From: Psococerastis gibbosa
Taxonomy: Eukaryota > Arthropoda > Insecta > Psocodea > Psocidae
DNA length: 64,000 nt
Assembly (NCBI GenBank): GCA_963971405.1
Contig: OZ020487.1
Location: forward strand, 32,101,371-32,165,370
Reading direction: 5' to 3'
Each line of letters opens with the position of its first letter. Position 1 is the stretch's first letter. A model generated the notes under the pieces. That model was not told the origin of the DNA. It saw nothing but the letters and a program-made list of their open reading frames with translations, and did not search any database. Below are positions 12,375 through 24,899 of the stretch, piece by piece. A program made the translations under genes and the position numbers.

Positions 12375-12525
12375 CCCATGCTAATGTTACCGTTATCGCT
12401 TGAAGCCAGTGTAGGTTGACAACAAGTTTGTGCACTAGTTTGCCAATGGTAGGCTATATGGGAAAAATAGCAGTAATGTTCGAAAATCCATGGGGTCGTT
12501 GACATAGGTACCAATAAATTAGGCC
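12375..12525 (-). repeat. Interspersed repeat R3, copy 3 (partial)
   Basis: Reverse complement contains CAACGACCCCATGGATTTTC, CCATTGGCAAACTAGTG and GTCAACCTACACTGGCTTC in the same order as the copies at 3240 and 24900. Confidence 0.6.
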
Positions 12526-12615
12526 CAAGTCAACACTCTTCAGGACATTATCTTTTTACAAGATTTATAATATGTATGCATGGTCATAAAAACATTATCA
12601 AAGGGTCAACGTTTT

Positions 12616-13814
12616 TGCTTTCCAATTTATACGTAGGGGCCTAGTATAAGGAAAGCTTTGTGATGGTCGAAATTTTCGATTCCGTGATTTCATCGGATTT
12701 ACACGTTTTGAGGTCCCAGGAACCCAAAAAAGTGTTTTTTACGAAATGTCTGTCTGTCACTCTGTCTGTATGTCTGTCTGTATGTTTGTATGTCTGTCTG
12801 TATGTCTCTATGTCTGACTGTCTGTGCGTCGATTACCGGGCAAACTACTCGGTCGTTTTTGATGAAATTTTGCATGTAGGTTTACAAAAATCATGCCTCG
12901 GAATTTTTTTATTTTTTTATTTGGGGCTAACTTAATTTCGGGGGGTTTTATTCTCAAAAAAACGTCTAAAAAAATTTTTTCTCAAAAACGGCTCCAACGA
13001 TTTCTTTTAAATTCACATATATTGTAGTCGTTATTAATGTTAACGAAAAAAAAAACCAAAAAAGTGTTTTTTACGAAATGTCTGTCTGTCTGTCGGTCTG
13101 TCTGTTCGTCAATTTCCGGGCAAACTACTCGGTGAATTTGAGTGAAATTTGACATGTAGGTTCACAAAAATCATACCTCGGGACCATTGTTTTTATTTTG
13201 GGCTGACTCAATTAAACGTTTAAAAAAATTATTTCTCAAAAACGGCTCGAACGATTTCTTTTACATTCACACATATTGTAGTCATTATTAATTAATGATA
13301 ACGAAATGCGGGGGGTCGCTTGCCCCTTGATAGGTTGCTTCTGGGGGTAAAAAAATAAAAATAACCAAATTTTAATGAAAAATGACTAAAAAATAATTTT
13401 TCTGCGACACCTTTCCATCGATGACTTCTACCTTCAGGCATGTTTTAGGTGTTAAATTGAGTAACGAAACCGGACAGGTTGCTTTCCCAGAAAAGCATTT
13501 GGTTTTGTAAAAAAAATGCTTTTTTGAAAAAATTATAAAAAATTCACGCTCAAATGCATTGCGTGCCCTGCCAGTATTGCTGTGTGTTAATGTGTTAGTC
13601 TGACCTATCTACAGTATATCTACAGTATCTACTGTAGAATTTACCTCACCTCCAGTGACGTCAGGTGGACAACCCCCCCCCCCCCCCCCCCCCCCGAGAT
13701 ATCGGAAATTTATCCATAGGAAAATTATTTATTTACCATGAAATTACTCATTTTCTCTATCTACTAATTTTGATAAATTGGAAAGCATGTTCGAGTAAAC
13801 TCGGACCCGGTTCT
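12616..13814 (+). mobile_element. HINE-like (Helentron-associated) repeat, copy A, with internal duplication
   Basis: Starts TGCTTTCCAATTTAT and ends CGGTTCT inside flanking T/T. Near the 3' end is the inverse ATAAATTGGAAAGCA, then a hairpin (CGAGT/ACTCG). The (GTCT)n tract and the block after it occur twice (about 12720 and 13052), so this copy is longer than the others. A long poly-C tract lies near 13672-13695. No protein-coding capacity is seen. Family by structure; superfamily inferred. Confidence 0.75.
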
Positions 13815-14189
13815 TATTGTAGTGCCAAGATATATTGGATACATCGGCGGTAGGTCCAGTCATATGGGATTCCAAACACGTTAGCGTTTTCTCAAAGTTG
13901 GCAACTTTCTTGCACAAAGTAAACGAGAATAATATAAGATTCCCACCATTCCAAACCCTCCGCAAGAAAAATTTGTAGAGACACTGTTTGAACGTGGAAT
14001 GAATTGCAAACCACCTCCAATTTCAACTTTTTTGGCTGAATCTTTTTCCATCTCAAATTTCCACATGTGGCTCCTATTAAAAGGGAGAAAGAGAGAGAAA
14101 GAGAGAGACATTTCCATACGATTTTCATAGGCACCCACCTCATAATCGAAGAAACAATAGGCTACTTTATATTTTCTCGGTCACAATTT

Positions 14190-15205
14190 CCCCTTCCTTA
14201 AAGCATTGGAATATTGAAGGAAACATTGTCACAGAATTTGTCAAAAGATTCATTTTCTACGGTCACGATTTTCTCTTTTTTCTTTTTCTTGAATACAATT
14301 TCAACGCCATAGTCGTACTTGAAGGAAACTTTGCCACAGGATTTGTCAGTGAATTTAATTTCTGTGGTCTCGATTTTCCCTTTTCTAAGACATATGAATA
14401 TTTGATGCAAACATTACCAGAGAATTTGTCAAGCGACTTAAGGCATAAAAGCATTTGAAGGTATTGTTGTCACAGAATTTGTAAATGAATTAAGTTAATT
14501 TTTTTCCGGAGATGTTTTTCACTTTTCTTAAGTATTGGAATATTTGAAGGAAACATTGTCACAGAATTTGTCAAAAGTTTCATTTTCTACAGTCTCAATT
14601 TTCTCATTTTTCTTTTTCCTTCCTTCGTCCGTTATTCTACGGACCAAGGGCATATATTCAACTGAAACTGCAAGGCAAACCATGTTTCATAGAGTACCAA
14701 AAACCCCCTGGGGGGTTTGTCTGGGCTAGCTTGAATAACATTTCAAAGCCATAGTAGTATTTAAAGAAAACTTTGCCACTGGATTTGTCAGTGAATTGAA
14801 TTTCTGTGGTCTCGATTTTCCCTTTTCTAAAACATATGAATATTTGATGCAAACATTGCCAGAGAATTTGCCAAACAACCTAAGGCATATAAGCATTTGA
14901 AGGTATCGTTGTCACAGAATTTTTAAATCAATTAAGTTAATTTTTTCCGGACATGTTTTTAACTTTTGTAATGTACCGTATTGGAATATTTGAAGGAAAC
15001 ATTGTCACAGAATTTGTCAAAGGATATTCTGTATTTTCTTCGGTCACAACTTTCCTTCCCTTTTCTAAGTCATGGGAACATTTTTATTAAGGGTAACATT
15101 ATCCCTGAATTTGTCCAGATATTAAGTTTTTTTCGGTCAAGATGTTACCTTTCCTAAGGCATAAAAATATTTGAAGGAAGCATTGACATAGAACGTGGAG
15201 ACGGT
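14190..15205. repeat. Decayed tandem array with higher-order period
   Basis: A motif like GGAAACATTGTCACAGAATT recurs at about 14212, 14321, 14404, 14457, 14546, 14762, 14844, 14897, 14991, 15089 and 15173. Sets of four variants repeat with a period of about 334 bp; the second set also holds an insertion of about 110 bp (near 14610-14730). The short minus-strand frames follow the repeats and are broken, so I do not call a gene. Confidence 0.7.
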
Positions 15206-18200
15206 GAATTAGCAAACTTGATTGTCGAGAGGATTGCAAGTGCCAATTAGCAAAACAATTGGACGATGCTGTTTGAACAGATCTGGGAACAGCTGTGGCA
15301 ATTTGATTTTGTGGGTCTTCTAGCACTGTTCCGATAACTTTACTGGCTAAGGAGAAGTAGTTTAATTTCGGACTTCCTGAGGATAAGAAACTACATAAGT
15401 ATGCGAATAGACTAGAAATAGACTAGAATGGAAAATAATTACATTAATTCACGAAAAAATTAATAGCCATCCAAATATTAAAACCATTTATTAAACAAGT
15501 AATACATACAACACACATATTTTTTAGGACTAACCGTACCGAGGAATATTTAACAAGATTATCAGAAACGTACGCCTCTTGCCCAAAGTCGACATCATGT
15601 CCTTTCACCTACAGTATGTACCTACCACCCTTCTTCCCTAATACCTCAGTATATGACCCTAGCCAACATCATTTCACCCTTTTTTTAGTTACCTACTGTA
15701 TATAGGCCTACTGAATTCTGGGAATTTCTAGGCGCCATTCTGTAAGGTTTCTCTGAGGCGTAAATTTCAAATTATTTTGGGAACACGGCATGGTCACGGG
15801 AATTTGACGAGATTAACTAATTCCTCCTTCCACAATAAAAAAAATACAAAAAAATGAAAATAGGTCAGATGAAAAATTCACAAAAAAGTTTACGCAGTAA
15901 ATTTTCATTTTCTCCCCTGAAATATTATTTCTTAAAAAGAACGAGTAGGACATTAAACAGTTTTCATAAAATAGTAGTAAATTAGTTAGTCACCCTGTTT
16001 TTTGAAAAAACTTTTTTTATGTTGAATTATTCAACTGAATATTTTCATATTTTGGGACTATGGCCATATGTACCTGGGTACTGTATATACGATGATTTTA
16101 ATAATTTAATCAAACATAGAGGGCAATTCTTTGTTTACAAAATACTAGGAAATCTCCCCCGTTAGGTTTGCCGCTATATACAGGATTTACACAAAGGCTG
16201 TGCTCCTCATTATGTTAAAGTATGCACAGGCTAATATTGTGGCGTGTTAAGCAGGAAAAGGTGATGGCCACTCCCTCCATTATGAGGCTCTAATTATCTA
16301 TTTCCATCTGACTGTTGTGATGGTCATCTGTTAATGTGTTTTATGTCCCTTTCATACTAATTAATGATCATAAAAAAAGAAATAAACACCTACCCAGTTT
16401 TGTTTTAACGTAAATTAGGTAAAAAATGACCATGGAATTTGTTCCACTAATTATTCATGGATTTCGTTCGAAAGTTTTGTTGGGTCGGACAGAGAACCGA
16501 AAAAAGGAGAACCAAACCGGAAAATGCATTGACAATATACTAAAACCGTTCTGTTCTCCGCCCTTGGTCGACTGACTGCTGTCCTCAGTCCCTAACTGTC
16601 CATCACTTTTGAAGTATTGGTCATTCCAGCAAATTCTATTTTCAATTTTTTGCTGTGTCGATTGCATTTTTTTTTCTGTTGGACCAGGAACATTGTACCT
16701 AAATGACTCTTTCAAGCAAGTGCTTAGCAATTAGCATTGGTAGCTATAGGCTACATAGGCCTATTTATGATGAAGGGATTTTTTTGAAATGTACCGTAGT
16801 AGTTTCACAAATTTTCAGATTGACAATTCTACGTACTCCTATAGTAAGTACTAACAATACATTGAACTTAAGCCTACTTGTCTTGTGTATGGAGCATAAA
16901 AACAACTAACTATCTTAATAGATTTTCTGATCTGATAACTTGTTCATAAATAGTAGTTAAGGAAACATACATGCGCAATGCTAGAGGAAATCAAATTGAA
17001 TATGTTTGGTGAAGAAAACATACAGATAAACAGTACAATATTCAAATTGGACCCTTTAGGCCGTATCATATACCAACCCTATTAGGATATTATCCGATCA
17101 TTTTCCTCTTCGCGTGTATTCTTAAGGTTACTGCAATATATTTTACGCAGTGTATTTTGTGATCTTGTCATTCCAGAGCAGCGAGTTTGCCATGAAGCCA
17201 ATCTTTTTCACGTGCATAACGTACATTCAGTTGATAATTTGACGACGACAAGACTTCAATAAAGAAGTGTCAATAAAGTGTCTATGACTTTTACTCATAA
17301 CATTGATACTGCTTGTGATTTTTACTAAGCTAGGAAATGAAAACTAGCCTAGACGTCTACGAACGGTCCGTATGTACAACTCTACGATTGGAAATGATCC
17401 AGTAAAAACTCAGAGGCAAAATCTTGTTTAGTATTGGCTGCTACAGTAATACAAAATTATTGTAGGCTACCGTATGTACGCTCTCTCTCTGTGCAGAACT
17501 TCGGGGAAATCGTTAACAAAACATTTTCCAAATATCAGAGGCACAATAGGTATTTCCAATTCCAATACGCTCACCTACTGCCAGTTCCAGACATACATCT
17601 TCAAATTGAGTATTTACTATTTTCGGATAAAATTCCAGTTTATTTTTATTTATTTATGTTGAAAACTACGCGTAGACTGTGAAGATATTTATTAAAAGTT
17701 AAGTTGAAGCTACGATTTTATATGAAATTTTTTATGAACTGAGTGAAGTTTTAATAATTTATGCAGAAATGTGAATTTAAAAGGTTTTTTATGAATTTTT
17801 CTGAGAAAGATATAGTGGGTTGGTAGCTAAGCGCTTCACAAAAATATTTCCAGCGCTTTGCAAGAGAATTGAAAACGACAGAAGCTGCTTTTGACATTGT
17901 TTGTATTTTAATTATTTTATTACATATATAAAATTTCCTTATGCGTGCTAACCATTGTCATATGTCTCAATATTAATTTAAAAAATCCCTTCCGATCATG
18001 TGAAAAGTGATATCATGCAAGCACAGACCTCGTTACAACTTCCCTAATAAATTGTTACAATTGCAATATTAAAGTACACTAGAACATATTTCGCCCAAGC
18101 GCCGACCCCTCGTCCCCCGTTTCAAAACTGTGAAGTGTGCAAGTAGTCACATAATTCTGACTTTGAACTTCTTTGAATCGACAATTTAGCAAGGTATGCT

Positions 18201-18420
18201 CACCACTGCACCAAATTCGTCGTCTTCCACCTCCGCCGGAGACTCCCTATGAGGTTCATTTGTGACGTCATTTTGTAGATGGCAGCACCAGTTGCACTGA
18301 TATCAATGTGTTGATTAGTTCCGCAAACCTCAATACTATTTTAAAATTATTTTATTTATGTATTATTTTATAGTGATATTTTTCTATAAATCATGGAGAA
18401 TATATATATTAAATTATCCA
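15206..18420. other. No gene or repeat family recognised
   Basis: About 3.2 kb of AT-rich sequence. Short frames (for example 16455-16730 minus, 17434-17682 plus) have no recognisable domain and no splice context. Confidence 0.5.
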
Positions 18421-18489
18421 ACCCAAAACACTCCGTGTAAAAAATACCAAGTTCCTTTGTCCCATCAAAGTTGTGATATCCATGTTGGG

Positions 18490-18890
18490 CCAAGTTCCTT
18501 TTTTCTGCCTATGTATGTTGTGATATCAGGATGGGCCAAGTTCTTGTAATTTTTCTCTTTGAATATTTTCTCTAAAAGATTAATTTAATTTTTTTTTTTT
18601 CAGAACTTGGGTGCTTCCCTTGCAAAACTCTTCGTAGTTTCCTATCGTTTATTAGAGGTAGACCTACGTAACGACACTGTGGCCGCAGTTGCAAATTTGT
18701 CATTTAGCCATATCTTATGCGTCATCATTGGCCAATTACAGCAAGTGTCAGTGTCAAAGTACATAAGCATGAAGAAGCACCAAGTTCTGAAAAAAAATTT
18801 AAATTAATCTTTTAGAGAAAATATTCAAAGAGAAAAATTACAAGAACTTGGCCCATCCTGATATCACAACATACATAGGCATACATATGC
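18490..18890. mobile_element. Inverted-repeat (fold-back) element
   Basis: Left arm about 18499-18610 (CCTATGTATGTTGTGATATC onward) is almost perfectly repeated in inverse at about 18778-18885. The loop of about 170 bp holds no recognised gene. A degenerate extra block before the left arm (18440-18490) repeats part of it directly. Confidence 0.75.
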
Positions 18891-19394
18891 TCGGCCGTAA
18901 GCTAAGTACGTAAAATTCATTACGTGATTGCTAAGTTATCATAAAACTTTTTCGGTTTTATTTATTTATTCTGGGGGTTTGATGGTAAGAAGAGACTAAT
19001 TCCTGAGTTTCACATCTCCAGCACATCAGGAAGTGGTCTATAATTTGTGTCAGTCAGTGAGTCCACGCGAAAAGCGTGGTTTTGGGGTATATGGATTTAA
19101 GCAACCGATCATGCTAGAGTGCTGTATTTTTAAATTGGGATTTTGTGCTGTATTTAAAGCCTGAATGCAAAATTAGAGGTCAATCGGACAACTGGGTGAG
19201 CTACAGTGATGGTTGGAAAGTGGCTAAAATGCCGTAAACTCGCCGTGGAGAGGAAATAGATATACTTGCTAGGCAGCTCATCGGGGGTGTATATGGAACT
19301 TGGTCGCGCGCTGCCGCGCTCGTTGATATGCAGCGAAATAAGGTCCAGGCATAGTAAAAATATTAAAAGAATTAATTAGATGCTAAAAGCTTAG

Positions 19395-19915
19395 CTTTCA
19401 CATGCAAACGGCGGCCATTTTGAATAATATGGATATCGGTTTGTCGTCAGCGAACCTAGTGACCAAAACTGTCCATACAGAACCTCATTTAAGACATTAC
19501 ATACCAAAAACCCAACATCACGTATCTTCCTCATTCACATACTTGTCTGATTACAACAATTTTAACACAAGAGCTTCTAACAAACTTTCTATTCAAATAG
19601 AAACCAAACAAATTACTACAACCATTCCTTCGCAGTGAATACCTCTAGGCTTTGGAATTCCTTGCCCGAAGAAACGAGGGCAGCGAATAATTTGTGGAGA
19701 TTTAGGACAGCCTGCCGTCAGCTTCTGGGGAGTGAAGTGTGAGGGTCAATGAATGAGTACCAGATTTGTTACATTATTGTTATCTCTCTTTTTTCTTTTG
19801 TTGTTTTTTGCAGGAAAAAATGTTACATAATGTTATTTTAAAAATAATTTGTAAACCAAAAAAGGTTTTCTAAACCTCACCTAATATAAAGACGGTTTCA
19901 TTCCATTCCATTAAA
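19395..19915 (+). mobile_element. LINE 3' end with (ATTCC)n tail
   Basis: The frame ending at 19741 reads SRLWNSLPEETRAANNLWRF then RTACRQLLGSEV and stop, the classic 'RLWNSLP' C-terminus. The 3' UTR ends in TTCATTCCATTCCATT. 5'-truncated. Confidence 0.68.
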
Positions 19916-20669
19916 TGGGGGAGTTAAATGAAATTTTCATTTCACTCCCCCCTCCCCTCTATCAGTTGTTTGTGCAAATAATGTTTGATAAAATTAATAT
20001 AGGCAATATTTGCTAGTGACGGTAATACACTGGTACTCTACTATACCATGTAGGCCTACTATAAAAATTAAGAGGCAATTTTTTATAACTAATTACTCGC
20101 AGCTATATAGCCTACCTACTGTATTTCTGTTAAATTATACAATAAATTAATCAACAAGTAATCGACAAGAAAGAATGAAGTAGAACCGTCAATGACCTCA
20201 ATATTTTCTCGATGTTCGATATTTCCTTGGAAATTTGATTGTGTTCGTCAATAATCAGGTTTTCCCCTCTGATAACTTCACCCGAGAGTGGTCATGCTGA
20301 AGATTCTGGTCTCGAGAGGGTTAATTTAGCCTAAAGCGAGGAACATTGATTGGTTACTAAGCACATCTGAGCAAAAGGGCGCCCTCGAGAAGCCCAGGAC
20401 GGGAGTCACATGAGATGTGAATAAACCCCTTGACATGGAGGACTCTTGGCTGAGTCAGCACTCCCCGCGTAATACCGTGCGGCACCCACCGCCAGGTCAC
20501 GTTGTCGTCTGCTTCTGACGTCACACCGTCACGCTGTTTTGAGCGAATTAAGTGAGGGCCCCTAGTTTTTGAAAGGACTCTTATTAGGTTAAGTACCGGG
20601 CTTACACCCAAAGGTTGTTGTCTCGAGTTCCACAATTAGTACATTTTCTTACCTTGCTTCGGAAATCGT

Positions 20670-20766
20670 AAAGCAGCCGAGCCTCCCTTGTTGAACGTAT
20701 GGGAGGGTTTACAACCCTTACTCCACTAGGTTGGCTTATTAATAAAACTAAGTTATTATTTATGTA
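20670..20766 (+). mobile_element. SINE1/LINE shared-tail fragment
   Basis: TTGAACGTATGGGAGGG then CTTACTCCACTAGGTTGGCT and TTAATAAAAC equal the last 90 bp of SINE1. Head and body are absent. Confidence 0.5.
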
Positions 20767-20889
20767 TTTATTTATCCTAACTTATCCCTTACCTCAACGG
20801 GGAAAAATAGCTTATTTGCAGCCCTATTATGCCGTTTTCAGATTAACTTAACGAATAGGATTTAGGTAATTATTCGCAATAAACCCCAA

Positions 20890-20985
20890 GGTGACGGCGA
20901 GGGCCGTGGTCCAGATCTTGCATTCCGATCGGGGAGAACGGTAGTTCAAACCCTCAAGGGGATTGGAATTACTCAATAATTCCGA
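20890..20985 (+). mobile_element. Possible tRNA-like SINE relic
   Basis: GGGCCGTGGTCCAGATCTTG followed 45 bp later by GTAGTTCAAACCCTC could be box A and box B of a tRNA-derived unit. No cloverleaf with paired acceptor stem is seen. Confidence 0.3.
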
Positions 20986-21059
20986 GAAGAATGCAAAAGC
21001 AATGAGTCAATTATCTAGAAACCATCTTTATAAGGACTAAACCATCACTCCTTCTCAGG

Positions 21060-21110
21060 ACTCAGCTTGATGATGGGAGTAGCACCCACCCCCGAAACGT
21101 CGCCCCCTTT
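21060..21110 (+). ncRNA. Possible hammerhead-like / Penelope-type motif
   Basis: CTTGATGATGGGAGTAGC then ACCCCCGAAACGTCG resembles the CUGAUGA...GAAAC core with a C/G stem between, a combination common at ends of Penelope-like retroelements. The core has an extra U, and stems I and III are not evident, so activity is doubtful. Confidence 0.25.
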
Positions 21111-21848
21111 CCCTGACAATGGGCTCAACCCTAATTCTTCGATGACTCTGAGGCCGCTGCCTCTAATGACTACAAAAACGCAGCTGGCAATGAAAGTCCA
21201 ACTAACTCTTTGGCCTTTGTTAAGTAATTGTACAGAAGAACTTGGTTCAATTTGATTTAAAGAGTACCTCGGTAACTCCCAAGTTAAACTTTAACTGTTA
21301 AAGATGGTTCATTTCGTGATTTTCGTCTGACTGATGCTGCTGAATAAGATCGAAGATGCTATTAAAGCGATAGTCACTTGTAAGTGTAAGAGAACACTAT
21401 CATTCTTATATAGGCCTAAGCAACTACAGCACTTAATTGTGATTTTGTTATGATGTCATTGTACACAAACAACCTTTTCTATCGCTAACAAGTTTTGATA
21501 AGGCCGGGGGTAAGGGTATTTAAAGGGTAATAGCGTAACTTGTCATTCATGTTACATACGTTAGTATGAAAATAAATAGGGAGATGTTAAATTTGTATGG
21601 GTGCAATGGATAGGCTACCGTAACATAATAAGTGGACAAATCAATGTCGGCCGTCGATCAAAATGCCAATTACTGCCGCCAACCTGGCTGCTCATTTATT
21701 GCTGTTGGCGTTATGTCAATTAATACCTATCAATATCAACATAATAAATAGTATTCAATATCAAGTATTTGCTGCAGGTGAACCCAATTGAGAAGTGAAC
21801 CTCTCTTCTCGCAAATTTATTTTATTTTTATATTCATTTTTATTTTAT

Positions 21849-22985
21849 TGCTTTCCCATTATATGTTAGCATAAGGCATTGTGAAATTTTCGGTTTCGCG
21901 ATTTCAGTAGATTTACACGTTTTCAAGTTTTTACGAAATGTCTAACTGTCTGTTGGCCAGGTTCTTTTATCTGTCAGCCTGTTTGTTTATCAATTTGTGG
22001 GCAAACTACTCGATGGATTTTGACATATATGGATTTGAAACTCCATCATATGATTGTCCTCGGCAGTTATCGATGCTTAGACCTAATAAGTTAATTTCAG
22101 TGACTTTTTCGGATTTATGAGCATTGAGGTGTCTGTAACTAAAACAAGCTGGTTTTAAAAAAAATTCTGTGCGTCTTTCGGTTTGTCTATTTGTAGGCAA
22201 ACCACTCGATGGATTTTGACATATATGGATTTGAAACTCCATCATATGATTGTCCTCGGCAGTTATCGATGCTTAGACCTAATAAGTTAATTTCAGTGAC
22301 TTTTTCGGATTTATGAGCATTGAGGTGTCTGTAACTAAAACAAGCTGGTTTTAAAAAAAATTCTGTGCGTCTTTCGGTTCGTCTATTTGTAGGCAAACCA
22401 CTCGATGGATTTTGACATATATGGATTTGAAACTCCATCATATGATTGTCCTCGGCAGTTATCGATGCTTAGACCTAATAAGTTAATTTCAGTGACTTTT
22501 CGGATTTACGAGCATTGAGGTGTCTGGAACTAAAACAAGCTGGTTTTAAAAACAATTCTGTACGTCTTTCGGTTCGTCTATTTGTAGGCAAACCACGCGA
22601 TGGATTTTGACATATATGGATTTGAAACTCCATCATATGATTGTCCTCGGCAGTTATCGATGCTTAGACCTAATAAGTTAATTTCCGTGACTTTTTCGGA
22701 TTTACGAGCATTGAGGTCTCTGGAACTAAAAACATCTGGTTTTTAAAACATTTCTGTACGTCTTTCGATTCGTCTATTTGTAGGCAAACTACTAAATAGA
22801 TTTTGATGAAATTTGACATATGGGTTTACAAAAATCATATCGCGGAAGAATTTTTTTATTTTGGACTAACTCAATTTTTAGGGGTTTTACTTTCAAAAAA
22901 CTGATAAAAACTTTTTATCAAAAACAGTTCCAACTAACCTTGCTTTAAATTCACACATTTTGTACAATAGTACCTGAAATATTTG
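21849..22985 (+). mobile_element. HINE-like repeat, old copy G with expanded core
   Basis: The 5' end (TGCTTTCCCATTATAT) and the block after the tandem array match the other copies with much divergence. The 3' end is absent. The middle is replaced by four nearly identical 196-bp units (listed separately). Confidence 0.6.
22011..22794 (+). repeat. 196-bp tandem repeat, four units
   Basis: Units begin at CGATGGATTTTGACATATAT at 22011, 22207 and 22403, and at the matching site near 22598. The last unit ends near 22794. Periods are 196, 196 and 195 bp. The units are almost identical although the surrounding element is old, so the array expanded or was homogenised recently. Open frames across it are a by-product of a period not divisible by three being read on one strand, not a gene. 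Confidence 0.9.
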
Positions 22986-23221
22986 TACTGGGCATTACCT
23001 TACTGAGAACATGTCAACTAAAAATATGGGTGGGCTACACCAATGATAAACGCTAATCATATACGTTAGATTAAGTCGTATAAGCCTGCTCTGCACCGTT
23101 GACGTTTGAAAGACAATTCCGGTTTAATTAACTAATTAGAGTTCAAAGCATAAGGTTAACTGTAAGGATTATATGCCGTTGTCATAATGAGCCTAATAAT
23201 ATGTTAATCACATAGTTCAAA

Positions 23222-24071
23222 AGAACCGGTCCGAGTTCACTCGAACATGCTTTCCAATTTATCAAAATTATTCGATAGAGAAAATTAGTAATTTTATGGC
23301 AAATTTTTTCCTATGGTTAAATTTCCGATATCTCGGGGGGGGGGGGGGGGGTTGTCCACCTGACGTCACTGGAAGTGAGGTAAATTCTCGATAGGTCAAA
23401 CAAACACATTAATTACCACACAGCAATAATGGCAGGGCATGCAATGCATTTGAGCGCGAATTTTCTATCATTTTTTTCAAAAAATAATTTTTTGGGCAAA
23501 ACCAAATATTTTTTTTGGGAAAGCAACCTATCCGGTTTCGTTACTCAATTTAACACCTAAAACATGCTTGAAGGTAGAAATCATCGATAGAAAGGTTTCG
23601 CATTTTTTAGTCATTTTTTCATTAAAATTTAGTTATTTTTATTTTTTTACCCCCAGAAGCAAACTATCAAGGGGCAAGCGACCCCCCGCATTTTGTCAAC
23701 ATTAATAACGACTACAATCTACGAGAATTTAAAAGAAATCGTTGGAGCCGTTTTTGAGAAATAATTTTTTTAGACGTTTTTTGGAGTTTTTTGAAAATAA
23801 AACCCCCCCAAATTGAGTTAGCCAAAAAAAAAAAAAAAAATGGTCCCGAGGTATGATTTTTGTGAACCTACATGCCAAACTTCACTCAAATCCACTGAGT
23901 AGTTTGCCCGGAAATCGACGAACAGACAGACAGACCGACAGACAGACATTTTGTAAAAACCACTTTTTTGGGTTCCTGGGACCTCAAAACGTGTAAATCC
24001 GTTGAAATCTCGGAATCGAAAATTTCGACCATCACAAAGCTTTCCTTATACTACGTATAAATTGGAAAGCA
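23222..24071 (-). mobile_element. HINE-like repeat, copy B, full length
   Basis: Same repeat as 12616-13814, inverted, 850 bp. Begins AGAACCGGTCCGAGTT (the 3' end reversed) and ends TTGGAAAGCA. It contains poly-G at about 23336, the CAGA-type tetranucleotide tract at about 23920-23946, and the conserved arms. Confidence 0.75.
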
Positions 24072-24899
24072 ATAATGGTAACACTACACACCGCTTTTCG
24101 GTTTAGAAATCATAGATTAGGATAGACGTGATATCTTATTATACCCTCCTCTGATATTTCGTGATTTTTGCCGAACCCCCCCCCCCTTCGAACCTCACGT
24201 GATTAATGGACAGCCTCTTACAATAAAAAGTATGTAACCGGCACATAACCCGTTTTTGAAGGCGTGGAAAAAGTGAAAGCCTATGTTACATGTAGGTCCA
24301 CACCGAGTCGACGCCTTCAAACATACGGACTGTTAAAATGCAAAGGAGCATTTCTTTTAATTTAGAGAGTCTCACTTATGGCTCTATGATCAATATTTCA
24401 TGAGAAATTTGAGTTTGTAAAAAAATTTGCCACATTAGTGTCTTAATAAAAATCATTTCAGTTTTATTGGTACATTTATACCTCTTCTAGATTTTTAATT
24501 TAACTTGCACTTAGGGCTTAGTGTGAGGAGATCATACGACGAGCCTATTTCTATCTTTATTTCCGGCAGCGTTAAAATATAGTAGCTATATATCTTTTAT
24601 GGGCTTACGTGCGGGTATAAAATAGTTTCATTTCAAAAAAAATTTACAGCAGGCTCACCTATAGTCCTATAGTCAGCATTTTTATTATGCAGACAGTCTA
24701 GGCATTATGTGCTCAACTGTTTATTACCAGGCAGTAAAAACTGTTTCCATCAAACGGGATTCAAAGCAAAAATATAATAACGGTGATACGTATTTGAAAA
24801 GCCTACTTTGCCAATATAAAATTTGTTGTCTTAGTATTTAGACCTTATGCCGTCAGTAGGCGCTTTGACAGTGGTAACAATAAAATATAAAATGTGCTA

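Larger units (their letters stand above)
19920..21840. other. Mostly unassigned, with a GC-richer block
   Basis: 20340-20650 is GC-richer than its surroundings and holds a 92-codon minus-strand frame that I do not recognise. The remainder contains the SINE tail, the tRNA-like relic and the hammerhead-like motif listed separately. Confidence 0.4.

Noticed and set aside
22006-22441. Repeated minus-strand peptide (MMEFQIHICQNPSSGLP) as a repeat protein
   Set aside because: It is a translation of the 196-bp tandem DNA repeat inside a non-coding element; no start context and no conservation elsewhere in the window.
22011-22794. Regularly spaced repeats as a CRISPR-like array
   Set aside because: Units are 196 bp with no unique spacers, and the genome is eukaryotic.
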